Origin: DATJLQ01 sp035509415 | GTDB taxonomy: Bacteria > Pseudomonadota > Alphaproteobacteria > JACZXZ01 | Length of the DNA stretch: 64,000 bases | Reading direction: 5' to 3' | Assembly: GCA_035509415.1 (NCBI GenBank) | Contig: DATJLQ010000007.1 | Coordinates: 1-64,000, forward strand | In this document: one piece after another, positions 34,343 to 43,457 of the stretch | Position numbering within the stretch: the stretch's first letter is position 1 | Layout: each line of letters opens with the position of its first letter | The notes under the pieces: model-generated | What the model saw: only the letters and a program-made list of their open reading frames with translations | Databases searched by the model: none | What the model was told of the DNA's origin: nothing | Made by a program: the position numbers and the translations under genes

Positions 34343-35089
34343 ATGGCCGAGATTCTCGCCCTCATTCCCGCGCGCGGCGGGTCGAAGTCGATCCCGCGCA
34401 AGAACCTGCTCCCGCTCGCGGGGCGGCCGCTCATCGTCCATTCGATCGAGCAGGCGCGCGCCTCGCGCCTGGTTTCGCGCGTGATCGTCACGACCGACGA
34501 CGCCGAGATCGCGGCGGTCGCCAAGGCGGCGGGTGCCGAGGTGCCGTTCTTGCGGCCCGCCGAGCTCGCGCGCGACGACTCCCTCGACATCGAGTTTCAT
34601 CGCCACGCGCTCGACTGGCTCGGCGCGCAAGAGCGCTATCGGCCCGACGCCGTCGTCAATCTTCGGCCCACCAATCCGACCCGGCGCCCCGCGACCATCG
34701 ACCGCGCGATCGAGACGTTCCTCGCCCATCCCGAGGCGGATTCGCTCCGCTCGGTCTCGCTCGCCGAGCAAACGCCCTACAAAATGTGGCTCATCGGCGC
34801 CGATGGCTGCTTGGCGCCGGTGGCCGCGCTCCCGGGCACGACCGAGCCCTACAACCTTCCGCGCCAGCGCCTGCCGCTGGTCTATTGGCAGAACGGCTAT
34901 GTCGACATCGCCTGGACGCGCACCGTGATGGAGAAGCAATCGACCACGGGGACGCGCATCCTGCCCTTCGTGATCGAGGAGCGGAGCGTCGACATCGACT
35001 ATCCGGACGAGGTCGCGGACGCCGAACGCGCCATCGCCGAGGGCGACGCCGAGGCGAACGGCTCGGCCGGAAAGCGTCACCCGTCATGA
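34343..35089 (+). CDS. CMP-sugar (acylneuraminate-type) cytidylyltransferase, third of three
   Basis: A 248-residue NeuA-family enzyme. CTP loop LIPARGGSKSIPRKN (about 7-21), VTTDDAEIAAVAK, LRPTNPTRRPATID and a metal-binding DIDYPDE near the end. It starts three bases after the phosphatase stop and overlaps the next gene by four, so it probably activates the product of NeuB2 and the KdsC-like enzyme. The sequence differs from the copies at 14928 and 26028. Confidence 0.87.
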   Translation: MAEILALIPARGGSKSIPRKNLLPLAGRPLIVHSIEQARASRLVSRVIVTTDDAEIAAVAKAAGAEVPFLRPAELARDDSLDIEFHRHALDWLGAQERYRPDAVVNLRPTNPTRRPATIDRAIETFLAHPEADSLRSVSLAEQTPYKMWLIGADGCLAPVAALPGTTEPYNLPRQRLPLVYWQNGYVDIAWTRTVMEKQSTTGTRILPFVIEERSVDIDYPDEVADAERAIAEGDAEANGSAGKRHPS

Positions 35090-36117
35090 AGTTCCTCGTT
35101 TGCGGCCTGGGCTCGATCGGCCAGCGCCATGTGCGCGTGCTGCGCTCGCTCCTCGGCGACGAGGCCACGATCTACGTCCATAGGAAACGCGGCCTCGACA
35201 TCGTCATCAACGACGACATGACGGCGATCCAGGGCCGCGATCCGGTCGCCCATTACGGGCTCATCGACGAGCCGTCCTTCGAGCGCGCCCTTGAGCGCGA
35301 GCTCGATGCCGTGCTGGTGACCAATCCGATCTCGATGCATGTGGAAACCGCGCTCGCCGCGGCCGAGCGCGGGCACAATCTCTTCATCGAGAAACCCTTG
35401 GGCGCCTCGCTCGACGGGGTCGAGCGGCTCGAATCGCTGGTCGCGCGGAGCGGGCTCGTGACCCATGTGGGCTATCAGCTGCGCTTCCATCCCGCCCTGC
35501 GCCTGATGCGCGAGCTGTTGCAGGAGGGTGCCATCGGCGATCCGATCGCCGCGGAGGTCCATTTCGGCGAATGGCTGCCGGGCATGCACCCCTACGAAGA
35601 TTACCGCACGAGCCATGCGGCGCGGCGTGACCAGGGTGGGGGTGCCATCCTGTGCCTGAGCCACGACATCGATTACGCCACGTGGTTGTTCGGCCTGCCG
35701 AGGGTGCTGTTCGCGGTCGGCGGCAAGCTTTCCGATCTCGAGATGGACGTCGAGGACACGGCCTCGATCCTGATGCAATGCGGCGCGAGCGGCCGGCCGG
35801 TGCCGGTCCAGGTCCATGTCGACTTCGTCCAACGCGTGCCGCGGCGGTTTTGTCGCATCGCCGGCACGCGCGGCACGATCGCGTGGGATTATCACCGGAA
35901 CCAGGTGACGATCGTGGATGCGGCCGGGAACGAGACAGAGCGGAGCTTCCCCGGCTGGCAGCGCAACGACATGTTCCGGGCCCAGATGGCCCATTTCATC
36001 GCCTGCCTCGGCGGCGCGGAGCGGCCGCAGATCCCCGTTTCGGCCGGGGCCGCGACGCTCAGAGTCTGCCTGGCGGCGAAGCAATCCCTCGAGACCGGGA
36101 AGGCGGTGACCCTATGA
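35086..36117 (+). CDS. Gfo/Idh/MocA-family oxidoreductase
   Basis: A 343-residue NAD(P)-dependent oxidoreductase. FLVCGLGSIGQRHVRVL is the Rossmann loop, FIEKPLG carries the EKP motif (near residue 100) and CLSHDIDYATWLFG the substrate-side His/Asp pair. It is distinct from the copy at 27962. It may reduce or oxidise a NulO precursor or activated sugar. Overlaps genes on both sides by four bases. Confidence 0.85.
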   Translation: MKFLVCGLGSIGQRHVRVLRSLLGDEATIYVHRKRGLDIVINDDMTAIQGRDPVAHYGLIDEPSFERALERELDAVLVTNPISMHVETALAAAERGHNLFIEKPLGASLDGVERLESLVARSGLVTHVGYQLRFHPALRLMRELLQEGAIGDPIAAEVHFGEWLPGMHPYEDYRTSHAARRDQGGGAILCLSHDIDYATWLFGLPRVLFAVGGKLSDLEMDVEDTASILMQCGASGRPVPVQVHVDFVQRVPRRFCRIAGTRGTIAWDYHRNQVTIVDAAGNETERSFPGWQRNDMFRAQMAHFIACLGGAERPQIPVSAGAATLRVCLAAKQSLETGKAVTL

Positions 36118-36962
36118 GCACGAGCTCCAAGGACGGCGGCGTCGGCGCGCGCTTCCGCCTCGACGGCAAGGTGATCGCGATCACCGGCGGCGGCGGCTTC
36201 TTGGGCCCGCGCCACGCCGAGGCGATCGCGGAAGCGGGCGGCGTTCCGGTGCTGCTCGACATCAGGCGCGCGGCAGCCGAGGCGGCAGCGGCGGCGATCT
36301 CGAAGACCGGCGCCGAGGCACTCGGCCTCGGCTGCGACATCACCGACCCGGCCGCGGTGCGCGCCGCGCTCGCTACGGTGCTCGCGCGTTACGGCCGCAT
36401 CGACGGGCTCGTCAACAACGCCGCCAACGATCCCAAGGTCGACACCGACGGCGCGGTCCAGAATTCGAGCCGGCTCGAGACCTTCCCGCTCGCGCTCTGG
36501 AACGCGGACCTCGCGGTCGGGCTCACGGGCGCTTTCGTGTGCGCGCAGGCGTTCGGCGGCGAGATGGCGCGCCGGCGCTCGGGCGTCATCCTCAACATCG
36601 CGTCCGACCTCGCCGTGATCGCGCCCGACCAGCGCCTCTATCGCCAGCCCGGCCTCGCGCCCGAGGCGCAGCCGGTCAAGCCCGTGACCTATTCGGTGTT
36701 CAAGGCCGGGCTCCTGGGCCTCAACCGCTATCTCGCGACCTATTGGGCCGAGGCGGGGGTGCGCGTCAACGCGCTCTCGCCGGGCGGCGTCCATAACGGC
36801 CAGGACGACGCCTTCGTCGCGCGCCTCGCGGACCTGATCCCGCTCGGCCGCATGGCGCGCGCGGACGAATACAAGGCGGCCGTCGTGTTCCTGCTGTCCG
36901 ACGCTTCGTCCTACATGACCGGCGCCAACCTGGTCATGGATGGCGGCCGCAGCACCTGGTAG
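36114..36962 (+). CDS. Short-chain dehydrogenase (classical SDR, PtmA-like)
   Basis: A 282-residue SDR. NAD motif AITGGGGFLGPRHAEAI (about 22-38), NNAAND at the NNAG position, Ser in NIASDLAVIAPD, Tyr-x3-Lys in TYSVFKAG, and a C-terminal MTGANLVMDGG. Such proteins lie in legionaminic and pseudaminic acid clusters (PtmA works with PtmF in hexosamine supply in Campylobacter). The last gene of the tightly overlapping run. Substrate not known. Confidence 0.85.
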   Translation: MSTSSKDGGVGARFRLDGKVIAITGGGGFLGPRHAEAIAEAGGVPVLLDIRRAAAEAAAAAISKTGAEALGLGCDITDPAAVRAALATVLARYGRIDGLVNNAANDPKVDTDGAVQNSSRLETFPLALWNADLAVGLTGAFVCAQAFGGEMARRRSGVILNIASDLAVIAPDQRLYRQPGLAPEAQPVKPVTYSVFKAGLLGLNRYLATYWAEAGVRVNALSPGGVHNGQDDAFVARLADLIPLGRMARADEYKAAVVFLLSDASSYMTGANLVMDGGRSTW

Positions 36963-37006
36963 CGCGCAGGACCGCGCAACAAGAAACGGAAACGGGCCGC
37001 ATCGAG

Positions 37007-38308
37007 ATGGTTAAAAGAGTTTATTTCCACATCGACGAGGTGGCGCGCGATTCGGTCGTCGCCGCCAATCTGAAGCGCGTGCTGGCGGCGCGCGGCATCG
37101 AGCTCGTCTACGGCAACCGGCCGTCGAGCCGGTTCCTGCCGCGCGTGTGCCCGTTCGACGCGCTCGTCCTGCCGACCGTGCAGTTCGTCCAGGCGGTCGC
37201 CCCGGATCCCACGGCTCCCATGCCGCCCATGATCGTGCTGCCGACCGAGGGCATCGGCGGCATTCCCGAGGACCCGAAGCGCGCGGCGTTGAAGTTCCTG
37301 GGCGATCCCTTCATGGCCGGCGACCGGCGCTGGGTCGAGAAGGTCGCGGCCTTTTGCCTCTGGGGCAAGCAGCAGCTCATCGGCTTCGAGCAGTTCGCGC
37401 CCCATCTCGCGGATCGCTGCCACGTGATCGGCCATCCGCGCTTCGACCGGCGCTGCCTGCCGCGGCCGCGGCCGCGCGCGGCGAGCGGCGACGGGACCGT
37501 GCGCATCGGGCTCCTGACCCGCTACTCGATGCTCAACCCGTTCGACGGGCGCACGGCCTTGACCTATGTCCACTCGGCGCGCCGCTCCAAATTCCACCAT
37601 ATCCAGCTGCAGCCCGACCCGACCCTCGATATCGAGGATCTTTATTTCACCAACGTGTCGGATTTGCGCGTCACCTTCGATCTCATCGACCGGCTCGACC
37701 CGCAACGCCATCGCGTGGCGCTACGCATCCATCCGCGCGAGGACCGCACCCATTGGGAAGCGCTGGCGGCGGCGCAGCGTCTGCCGATCTCGATCGCACC
37801 CTGGGACCAGCCCTTCATCCATTGGCTCGAGGAGGTCGACTGGATGGTGGCCCCGCCCTCCACCAGCTTCTACGACGCCTTCGTCATGGGAAAACCGGTG
37901 GTCTGCATCGATCGCATCGCGCCCAAGCGCAAGGCGCATGTGCTGCCCTTGAGCGACGATTCCTCGCGCATCATCGATTACACGTTCCGGCCCAAGAGCT
38001 TGGACGAGCTCATGGCCCTGATCGCGCGCCCGCCGGCCGGGCCGGTCGAGCTCTCGGCGCCGGTCGCAACGCTTCTCGCCAACGACGCCCATTACCCCGA
38101 GTGCGGCCGCTCGCTCGACGCGCTCGCCGACGTGTGCGAGCTCGTGATGCGCGCGCACCCGGTCGAGCAGCGCGCGTCCGAAAGTCTCCGCTACGGGCTC
38201 CTCACCGCGGTCGACGGGCTGCGCCAGCGCCGGATGGTGGACCAGGGGGCCTGGTTCCGGCTCGACCGCGGCCGGCGCCGCTGGATCGACGGGCTGGCGG
38301 CCGTCTAG
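37007..38308 (+). CDS. Putative surface-carbohydrate biosynthesis protein (GT-B-like)
   Basis: A 433-residue protein. The text VYFHIDEVARDSVVAANLKRVL starts a Rossmann-type N-terminal domain; PTEGIGGIPEDPKRAALKFLG and FCLWGKQQLIGFEQF resemble proteins called surface carbohydrate biosynthesis proteins. The second half has RVALRIHPREDRTHWEAL and HWLEEVDWMVAPPSTSFYDAFVMGKPVVCIDRIAP, as in GT-B donor domains. It might be a transferase for a NulO or its carrier. No signal peptide or helix. Function is not established. Confidence 0.55.
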   Translation: MVKRVYFHIDEVARDSVVAANLKRVLAARGIELVYGNRPSSRFLPRVCPFDALVLPTVQFVQAVAPDPTAPMPPMIVLPTEGIGGIPEDPKRAALKFLGDPFMAGDRRWVEKVAAFCLWGKQQLIGFEQFAPHLADRCHVIGHPRFDRRCLPRPRPRAASGDGTVRIGLLTRYSMLNPFDGRTALTYVHSARRSKFHHIQLQPDPTLDIEDLYFTNVSDLRVTFDLIDRLDPQRHRVALRIHPREDRTHWEALAAAQRLPISIAPWDQPFIHWLEEVDWMVAPPSTSFYDAFVMGKPVVCIDRIAPKRKAHVLPLSDDSSRIIDYTFRPKSLDELMALIARPPAGPVELSAPVATLLANDAHYPECGRSLDALADVCELVMRAHPVEQRASESLRYGLLTAVDGLRQRRMVDQGAWFRLDRGRRRWIDGLAAV

Positions 38309-39123
38309 GACTCGACGAGCTCGATGCGCTCGAGCGTTGCGACTGCGGCGGGGTCGAGGGCACCCGGCCCGAAGATCACCGGATAGGTGCGCCCCGACTT
38401 CGTGTGCCGGATGTTCGCGTCCATCAAGCACAGCGTCATGGCGCGCCGCGAATTGTCGGTCTTGTTGGGGCCGGAGCGGTGGAGGAGGGCGCAGTGGAAC
38501 ACGACCGCGTCGCCCGCCTCGAGCTCGATCATGCGGCGCCGGTCGGCCGGCGCGTAGCGCGCCTCGTCCTCGGCCTTGAGCAGGTGGCCGTCGCCGATGC
38601 GGCCGTGCTTGTGCGAGCCGACCGCGAATTCCATGCACCCGCTTTCGACCGTGGCGTCGTCGAGCGCGATCCAGAGCGTGAGCGAGGGCGATGCGCTCAT
38701 CGGCCATTTGGCGCTCACGTCCTGGTGGAACGGCAGCTCGCCCGCGATGCGCGCCGGTTTGTTGAACAGCATCGCGCGCATGCTCGAGACCGCGGGCCCG
38801 ATCAAGGCCTCCGAGAGCGAGCGGATGGTCGCGCACTGGAACAGCGCCAGGAACAGCGGGTCGTACTCGAAGCCCTTGATCTTGCGGTAGTCGCGGCTCG
38901 GGCCGCTGAACCGCGTCGTGTCCCACTGCACGCCGTCATAGTCGCCGGTGCCGGAGTCGCGCTGGAAGAACATGCCCGGGCGGGCGATGCGCCCATCCAT
39001 CAGATCGTCGATGCGGCGCGACAATTCGGCGGTCTCGGCCGGCGTCAACAGGTCGCGCAGGAAGAAGAAGCCGTCCTCCTCGAACTGGCGGCGCTGCGTT
39101 TCGGTGAACGGACGCGTGGTCAT
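38305..39123 (-). CDS. Phytanoyl-CoA dioxygenase-family Fe(II)/2-oxoglutarate enzyme
   Basis: A 272-residue double-stranded beta-helix oxygenase. The iron facial triad is visible: His and Asp in LPFHQDVSAKW and the distal His in VFHCALLHRSGPNKT; an Arg of the RRAMTL strand should bind 2-oxoglutarate. Start ATG 39123 is chosen because MTTRPFTETQRRQFEEDGFFFLRD is the usual N-terminus; the longer frame is Arg-rich noise. It overlaps the stop of the plus-strand gene at 38308 by four bases on the other strand. It may hydroxylate a glycan, lipid or small metabolite. Confidence 0.82.
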   Translation of the reverse strand: MTTRPFTETQRRQFEEDGFFFLRDLLTPAETAELSRRIDDLMDGRIARPGMFFQRDSGTGDYDGVQWDTTRFSGPSRDYRKIKGFEYDPLFLALFQCATIRSLSEALIGPAVSSMRAMLFNKPARIAGELPFHQDVSAKWPMSASPSLTLWIALDDATVESGCMEFAVGSHKHGRIGDGHLLKAEDEARYAPADRRRMIELEAGDAVVFHCALLHRSGPNKTDNSRRAMTLCLMDANIRHTKSGRTYPVIFGPGALDPAAVATLERIELVES

Positions 39124-39214
39124 GGCTTGGCCCCGGGCTCGAAAGCGGCCGGCATCATAGGTCGGCGGCCGCGTCGTGACAATCGTTTGGCTGCCGGCTC
39201 CTGCGTCGCGGCGC

Positions 39215-40135
39215 TCAGCCCGCCTCGGCCGCGAGGTAATAATGCCGCACCGCCGCGTCCGCCGCGGCTCCCGTGCCGAGGCGAAGCGGGATCGCGCGCG
39301 CCTCGCGCACGGCAAGGCCGGCCTCCTCGGCATAATCCCGGTAATCGTGCGACCAGGCGAAATTGCCGCGCCAGCGGCTGTGTGCGCCGAGCGGCCGCCC
39401 GTCGGGGCGCCAGGTCTCGCCGAAGATCGTGCGCAGCCTGCCGCGACGCGCGAAGGCTTGGAACATCGCGGCGACATGCTCCGGCTGCACATATTGAAGC
39501 GCTCCGTTGGAATAGAGGATGAGCGGCGGCACCTCGGGAATGCGCGCCATGAGCGCGTGGGCGCGCGCGACCTCGAAGCGGAGGTTGGGGAGACGATGGA
39601 CGCGCGCCGCGCGCGCGACGATGGCGGGGTCGATGTCGGTGCCGAGGAAGGACAGTGCGGGAAAGCGCTGCGCGTAATGGGCCATTTCGCGGCCCGACGA
39701 GCAGCCGATCTGGACCGTGAGTGCGTTGGGCGGGGCCGCGGCCAACGCCGCCTCCAGCCCGTCGAACCAGGGGCAGGCCGCGTCGAACGCGAGATCGCCG
39801 ACCTTGCCTTCGCGCCGGATCGGCGTCTCTTCGTAATGCTCGGCCCAGGACACGCCGGACTCGCCGGCCATGCAGATGTCCTTGAGCGCCTCGCGCCGGT
39901 CGGGATCGGGCTCGGCGAGGTAGCGCGTCGCGATCCAGCGTTCGAAAAGGGCCGGGAAGGCGAGGCGCTCGAAGCCCGTGCGGCGCTCCGGAAGATGCCA
40001 AGTCGCCAGCACCCGCTCGATGCGCGCCGCGGGCCAAAGCGTCAGAAGACAAGCGCCGAGCGCGCGCGTCGCGGCCGTGCGCGCGGCGGCGCGCGGATCG
40101 CGCACGGCGGTCGTGAGCTTCCTCAGGACTTGCAT
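39215..40135 (-). CDS. Class I SAM-dependent methyltransferase
   Basis: A 306-residue protein. Motif I appears as TVQIGCSSGREMAHYA, then FLGTDIDPAIVARA and PPLILYSNGALQYVQPEHVAAMF. An 80-residue helical N-terminal domain precedes it. ATG 40135 is preferred over an upstream start at 40243 because the added residues look non-coding. It is divergent from the GT2 gene at 40245. Acceptor unknown; location favours a glycan or lipid-linked sugar. Confidence 0.75.
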   Translation of the reverse strand: MQVLRKLTTAVRDPRAAARTAATRALGACLLTLWPAARIERVLATWHLPERRTGFERLAFPALFERWIATRYLAEPDPDRREALKDICMAGESGVSWAEHYEETPIRREGKVGDLAFDAACPWFDGLEAALAAAPPNALTVQIGCSSGREMAHYAQRFPALSFLGTDIDPAIVARAARVHRLPNLRFEVARAHALMARIPEVPPLILYSNGALQYVQPEHVAAMFQAFARRGRLRTIFGETWRPDGRPLGAHSRWRGNFAWSHDYRDYAEEAGLAVREARAIPLRLGTGAAADAAVRHYYLAAEAG

Positions 40136-40244
40136 CGATGACCCGAATCGGAACGAACGGCGGCAGCGAGCCTCGCGTGGATGACGGTGGCGCAGGGTCG
40201 TGCGTCCGTCAAGAGCGCTCGGCGCGCGCGCGGGGAGGTCCATC

Positions 40245-41150
40245 GTGAGCGCCGCACGCCCGCGCGTCTCGGTGCTGATGACGAGCTACAATCCCGGGCC
40301 CTATCTCAAGCCCGCGCTCGACAGCATCCTCGCCCAGACGCTCACGGACTTCGAGCTCGTGGTGGTCGAGGACGGGTCGACCGACGGCTCGAAGGCGCTG
40401 CTCCACACCTATGCGGCGGCCGACGCGCGTATCCGGCTCCACGACCTCGGGAAGAACATCGGCCGCACGCCCGCGCTCAATCTCGGCCTAAGCGCCGCGC
40501 GCGGCGATTATGTCGCGGTGCTCGACGCGGACGATCTCGCGGCACCCGACCGGCTCGCGCGCGAGGCCGAGCTCCTCGATCGCCGTCCCGACGTGGTCCT
40601 GGTCGGAAGCTTCGTCCGCTTCGTCGACGATTCGAACACCGTGCTCGGCGTCTCGACGCCGCCGACCGACGCCACGGCGCTTTCCGAGGCGCTCGCCTAT
40701 TCCAACCCGTTCCCCCATTCGAGCGTGATGTACCGGCGGCGCGCGGCGCTCGCGGCGGGCGGCTATCCGAAGGACTTCGCCTACGCCCAGGATTTCGCGC
40801 TCTGGATCGCGCTCGCCGGCAAGGGCGCCTTCGCCATGATCGACGCGTTCCTCGCCGAGGTGCGCGAGCATCGCACGCCGACCCGCCTCGCGGTGAGCCC
40901 GCAACATCTCGCGAGCCGCGCCCGCGACGGCGTCATCCTCTATCGGCGCGCGCGGAAGTTGCCCGGTCTCTCCGCCGCGGCGCGACAGCGCGGTCGGGTG
41001 TTCCTCGCGGGCCTCCGCTACGGCTACGCGCGCGAGTTCGCGGCGGCCGGGCGTTGGGGCCCGGCGCTCCGGGAGCTCGCGGGCGCATTCGGCGCGGCGC
41101 CGCTCCATTGTCTCGGCCGGCTTTTCACGCGGCGCGCCGCCGGACGCTGA
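40245..41150 (+). CDS. GT2-family glycosyltransferase
   Basis: A 301-residue GT-A enzyme. RVSVLMTSYNPGPYLKPALDSILAQTLTDFEL is the GT2 start, VVVEDGSTDGS the nucleotide site, VAVLDADDLAAPDRL the DxD metal motif (near residue 95), and YAQDFALWIALAGKG the acceptor/catalytic Asp region. GTG 40245 is chosen because CGGGGAGG sits about 7 bases upstream. It would add a sugar by inversion. Followed by a strong terminator at 41175-41206. Confidence 0.9.
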   Translation: MSAARPRVSVLMTSYNPGPYLKPALDSILAQTLTDFELVVVEDGSTDGSKALLHTYAAADARIRLHDLGKNIGRTPALNLGLSAARGDYVAVLDADDLAAPDRLAREAELLDRRPDVVLVGSFVRFVDDSNTVLGVSTPPTDATALSEALAYSNPFPHSSVMYRRRAALAAGGYPKDFAYAQDFALWIALAGKGAFAMIDAFLAEVREHRTPTRLAVSPQHLASRARDGVILYRRARKLPGLSAAARQRGRVFLAGLRYGYAREFAAAGRWGPALRELAGAFGAAPLHCLGRLFTRRAAGR

Positions 41151-41174
41151 GCGCCCATCGATCGCCCCTCGAGG

Positions 41175-41206
41175 GCCGGGTTCGCGCCGCGAATCCGGCC
41201 TTTTTT
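41175..41206 (+). terminator. Rho-independent terminator after the GT2 gene
   Basis: GGCCGGGTTCGC and GCGAATCCGGCC form a stem with one offset pair and a short loop (41175-41200), followed by TTTTTT at 41201-41206. The T-run touches the lptD stop codon (41205-41207) on the opposite strand. Confidence 0.8.
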
Positions 41207-43451
41207 ATTGGTTGTTGCTGTTGCTGTTGTTGAGGCTGCCGCCGATCGGGATCGTGGTGAAGCTCTTGAAGATCAGCGTCACGAGGATGCTGGTGCTGGG
41301 CATGACGGGGCCGCTTTGGGTGTAGCTGCGCGAGAGCACCGCGGTCATGTTGAAGCATTCGTCGTCGTAGATCGCCGACGCCGAGATGCTGCTCAAGCGG
41401 CCGACGGTGAAGTTGTAGACGGTGCCGGAAGTGGCGCTCCAATGGTCGGTGATCTTGACGTTCGGCGTGAATTGCCCCTCCTGCACGCCCTGGATGCCGA
41501 CCCCCGGCACCTGCTGGGTGACCGAGAGGTAATTGGCGCTGAGCGTGTAGCCCGAAGGGCCGAGCGTCGCGCTGACGAGCGTGCTGCGCGGCGAGAAGTC
41601 GGTCGGCGAGAGCAGGTAGCGGTAGGTGACGTCGACGTCCTTCAAGGGCTTGATCTGCACGTGGCCGACATAATCCGACTGGTGGCCCGAAAGGCCGGAG
41701 TAGGTGGTGAACGTGTCGTCGGTGTGCGGCCGGTAGAGCTGGCCGAAGAACATGTTGGCGGTGCCGCCCTTGCTGCCGTAGGCGCCGATGCTGGTGCCGT
41801 AGATCACGCGCTCGCCGCCGTCGACTCGGTCGACGCCGGGAAACGGATTGAGGTTGTACATGTTCGTGTCGTCGAGCTCGAAGGCGAGGCTGTCCTGGTT
41901 CGGGATCAGGAAGCTGTTGCGACCCTGGGGACCGCCGATGAACGCGACGTGCGGCTCGATCAGCTCCTCGACCGTACCGGCCTGGCGCACCCAGGGATAA
42001 CGCCAATCGAGCTTGATCTGGGGCAGCATGCGCCCCGCCGAGGTGTCGGTCCTGAGGGCGGTCGGGTTGTTCGGGTTGATGTTGTCGCTGGTCGAGTAGC
42101 CGTCGGTCTCGAAGCTGAGGGCGAGGTCGTACATCTGACCGTCGGACGCGGTGTAGGGCAGGTCCCACTGGGTGCGTTGAGACAGGCGCCGCGAGTCGAC
42201 GCCGACCGGCGTCGAGAGGTTGAGAGCGCTCGCGTCGACGGTCCAGCGCTGGCCGTGCGAGCCCGGCTCGCTCACATAGTTGAACTGGTAGGACGGCGCG
42301 ATGACGGGCAGCGTGTCGGTCGGCACGGTCGTGCGCAAATCCTGGAACGCGTAGGCATCGAGCGAGTTGTAGCTGCGGCCGAAGAATCCCTCGGCATAGG
42401 CGCGCGAGGTGAGCAGCGTGCTGCTCGGCGCGGTGAGGAGCTTGTAGTAGGCGATGTAGGTCTGGGTGGTTTCGCGATAAGCGTCGAAGCCGGCGCGCCA
42501 ATTGTCGTTGATGTCGACGATGCCGCGCGCGTTCACGTTGCCGCCGATCGAATCCTGGTGGCTGTCGAGGGGCGAGCTGGCCCCCGTGAGGCTGCCCTGG
42601 ACGTCGAGCGCCGCGTCGCCCCAGCGCTCGCGGTACTCGCCGTCGAACACCTGGCCGCCCTTGGTGGTGAAGATCGGGTTGAGCAGCACGTCCTTGTCGG
42701 GGCCGAGGGTCTGGAAGTAGGGCACCTGGATCAGCGTGCCGAGTTGGGTGCTGACGCCGTAGGTGGGCATCAGGAAGCCGCTCTTGCGCTTCACCGTCGG
42801 GTCGGGGAACTGGAAGTAGGGCGTCCAGCCGACCGGGACGCCGAACATCTCCATGGTCGCGTCCTCGAAGCGGATCTCGTGGTCGGTGTCGTCGTGGGTG
42901 ATGTCGCGCGCCTCGACCTGCCACAGGGGTGCGCGCGTCGGGTCCTTCTTGCACGGCGCGCACAGCGAATAGACGCCGTTCGCCATCTCGGTGAGGTTGC
43001 CGTTGCCGCCGAGGCGCGCGCCGGTCGCCGCCATGCGCGCGTGGTCCGAAAGCAGCAGGCGGAAATCCTGGATCGCGCCCTGCTTCAGCCCCTCGCTCAG
43101 CTCCATGTAGCTCGCGAACACGACGTCGCCGTCGGGCTGCAGCAGGCTCACATTGCCCGACGCGGTCACGAGATCGACGCGCTGGTTGTAGGTGACCGTG
43201 TCGGCGAGCAGCACGCGCTCGTTCTGCGAGATCTGGACGTGGCCGGAGGCGACCACGATGCCGAGATCCTGGTCGTAGGAGACGCGGTCGGCCTTAAGCA
43301 GCGCCGGTGCCGAGGAGCGGGTGAGCTTGCCGCCGTAGCCCGGCGACTTCGACTGCGACGGGGGCGTGCCGGGTGTGCCCTGGGCGCGCGCCAAGGGCGC
43401 GAACAGCACCATGAGCCCGCATAGCAGGAGTGCCGGGAAAGTCCGCCGCAC
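41205..43451 (-). CDS. lptD: LPS-assembly protein LptD
   Basis: A 748-residue outer-membrane protein that, with LptE, inserts LPS into the outer leaflet. Residues 1-23 are a signal peptide ending ARA-Q. An OstA/LptA-like jellyroll (about 45-160; LLKADRVSYDQDLGIVVASGHVQI) is followed by the large C-terminal beta-barrel. The tail is low complexity (Asn/Ser/Gln) encoded by short GTT/GCT repeats. It is the last gene of lptF-lptG-lptD; the usual surA and pdxA do not follow, instead a convergent glycosyltransferase lies next. Typical length for alphaproteobacteria. Confidence 0.93.
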   Translation of the reverse strand: MRRTFPALLLCGLMVLFAPLARAQGTPGTPPSQSKSPGYGGKLTRSSAPALLKADRVSYDQDLGIVVASGHVQISQNERVLLADTVTYNQRVDLVTASGNVSLLQPDGDVVFASYMELSEGLKQGAIQDFRLLLSDHARMAATGARLGGNGNLTEMANGVYSLCAPCKKDPTRAPLWQVEARDITHDDTDHEIRFEDATMEMFGVPVGWTPYFQFPDPTVKRKSGFLMPTYGVSTQLGTLIQVPYFQTLGPDKDVLLNPIFTTKGGQVFDGEYRERWGDAALDVQGSLTGASSPLDSHQDSIGGNVNARGIVDINDNWRAGFDAYRETTQTYIAYYKLLTAPSSTLLTSRAYAEGFFGRSYNSLDAYAFQDLRTTVPTDTLPVIAPSYQFNYVSEPGSHGQRWTVDASALNLSTPVGVDSRRLSQRTQWDLPYTASDGQMYDLALSFETDGYSTSDNINPNNPTALRTDTSAGRMLPQIKLDWRYPWVRQAGTVEELIEPHVAFIGGPQGRNSFLIPNQDSLAFELDDTNMYNLNPFPGVDRVDGGERVIYGTSIGAYGSKGGTANMFFGQLYRPHTDDTFTTYSGLSGHQSDYVGHVQIKPLKDVDVTYRYLLSPTDFSPRSTLVSATLGPSGYTLSANYLSVTQQVPGVGIQGVQEGQFTPNVKITDHWSATSGTVYNFTVGRLSSISASAIYDDECFNMTAVLSRSYTQSGPVMPSTSILVTLIFKSFTTIPIGGSLNNSNSNNQ

Positions 43452-43457
43452 GGCCTC

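Noticed and set aside
41208..43424. Plus-strand frame of 738 codons over lptD
   Set aside because: lptD has a signal peptide and OstA domain; the opposite frame has no recognisable feature.
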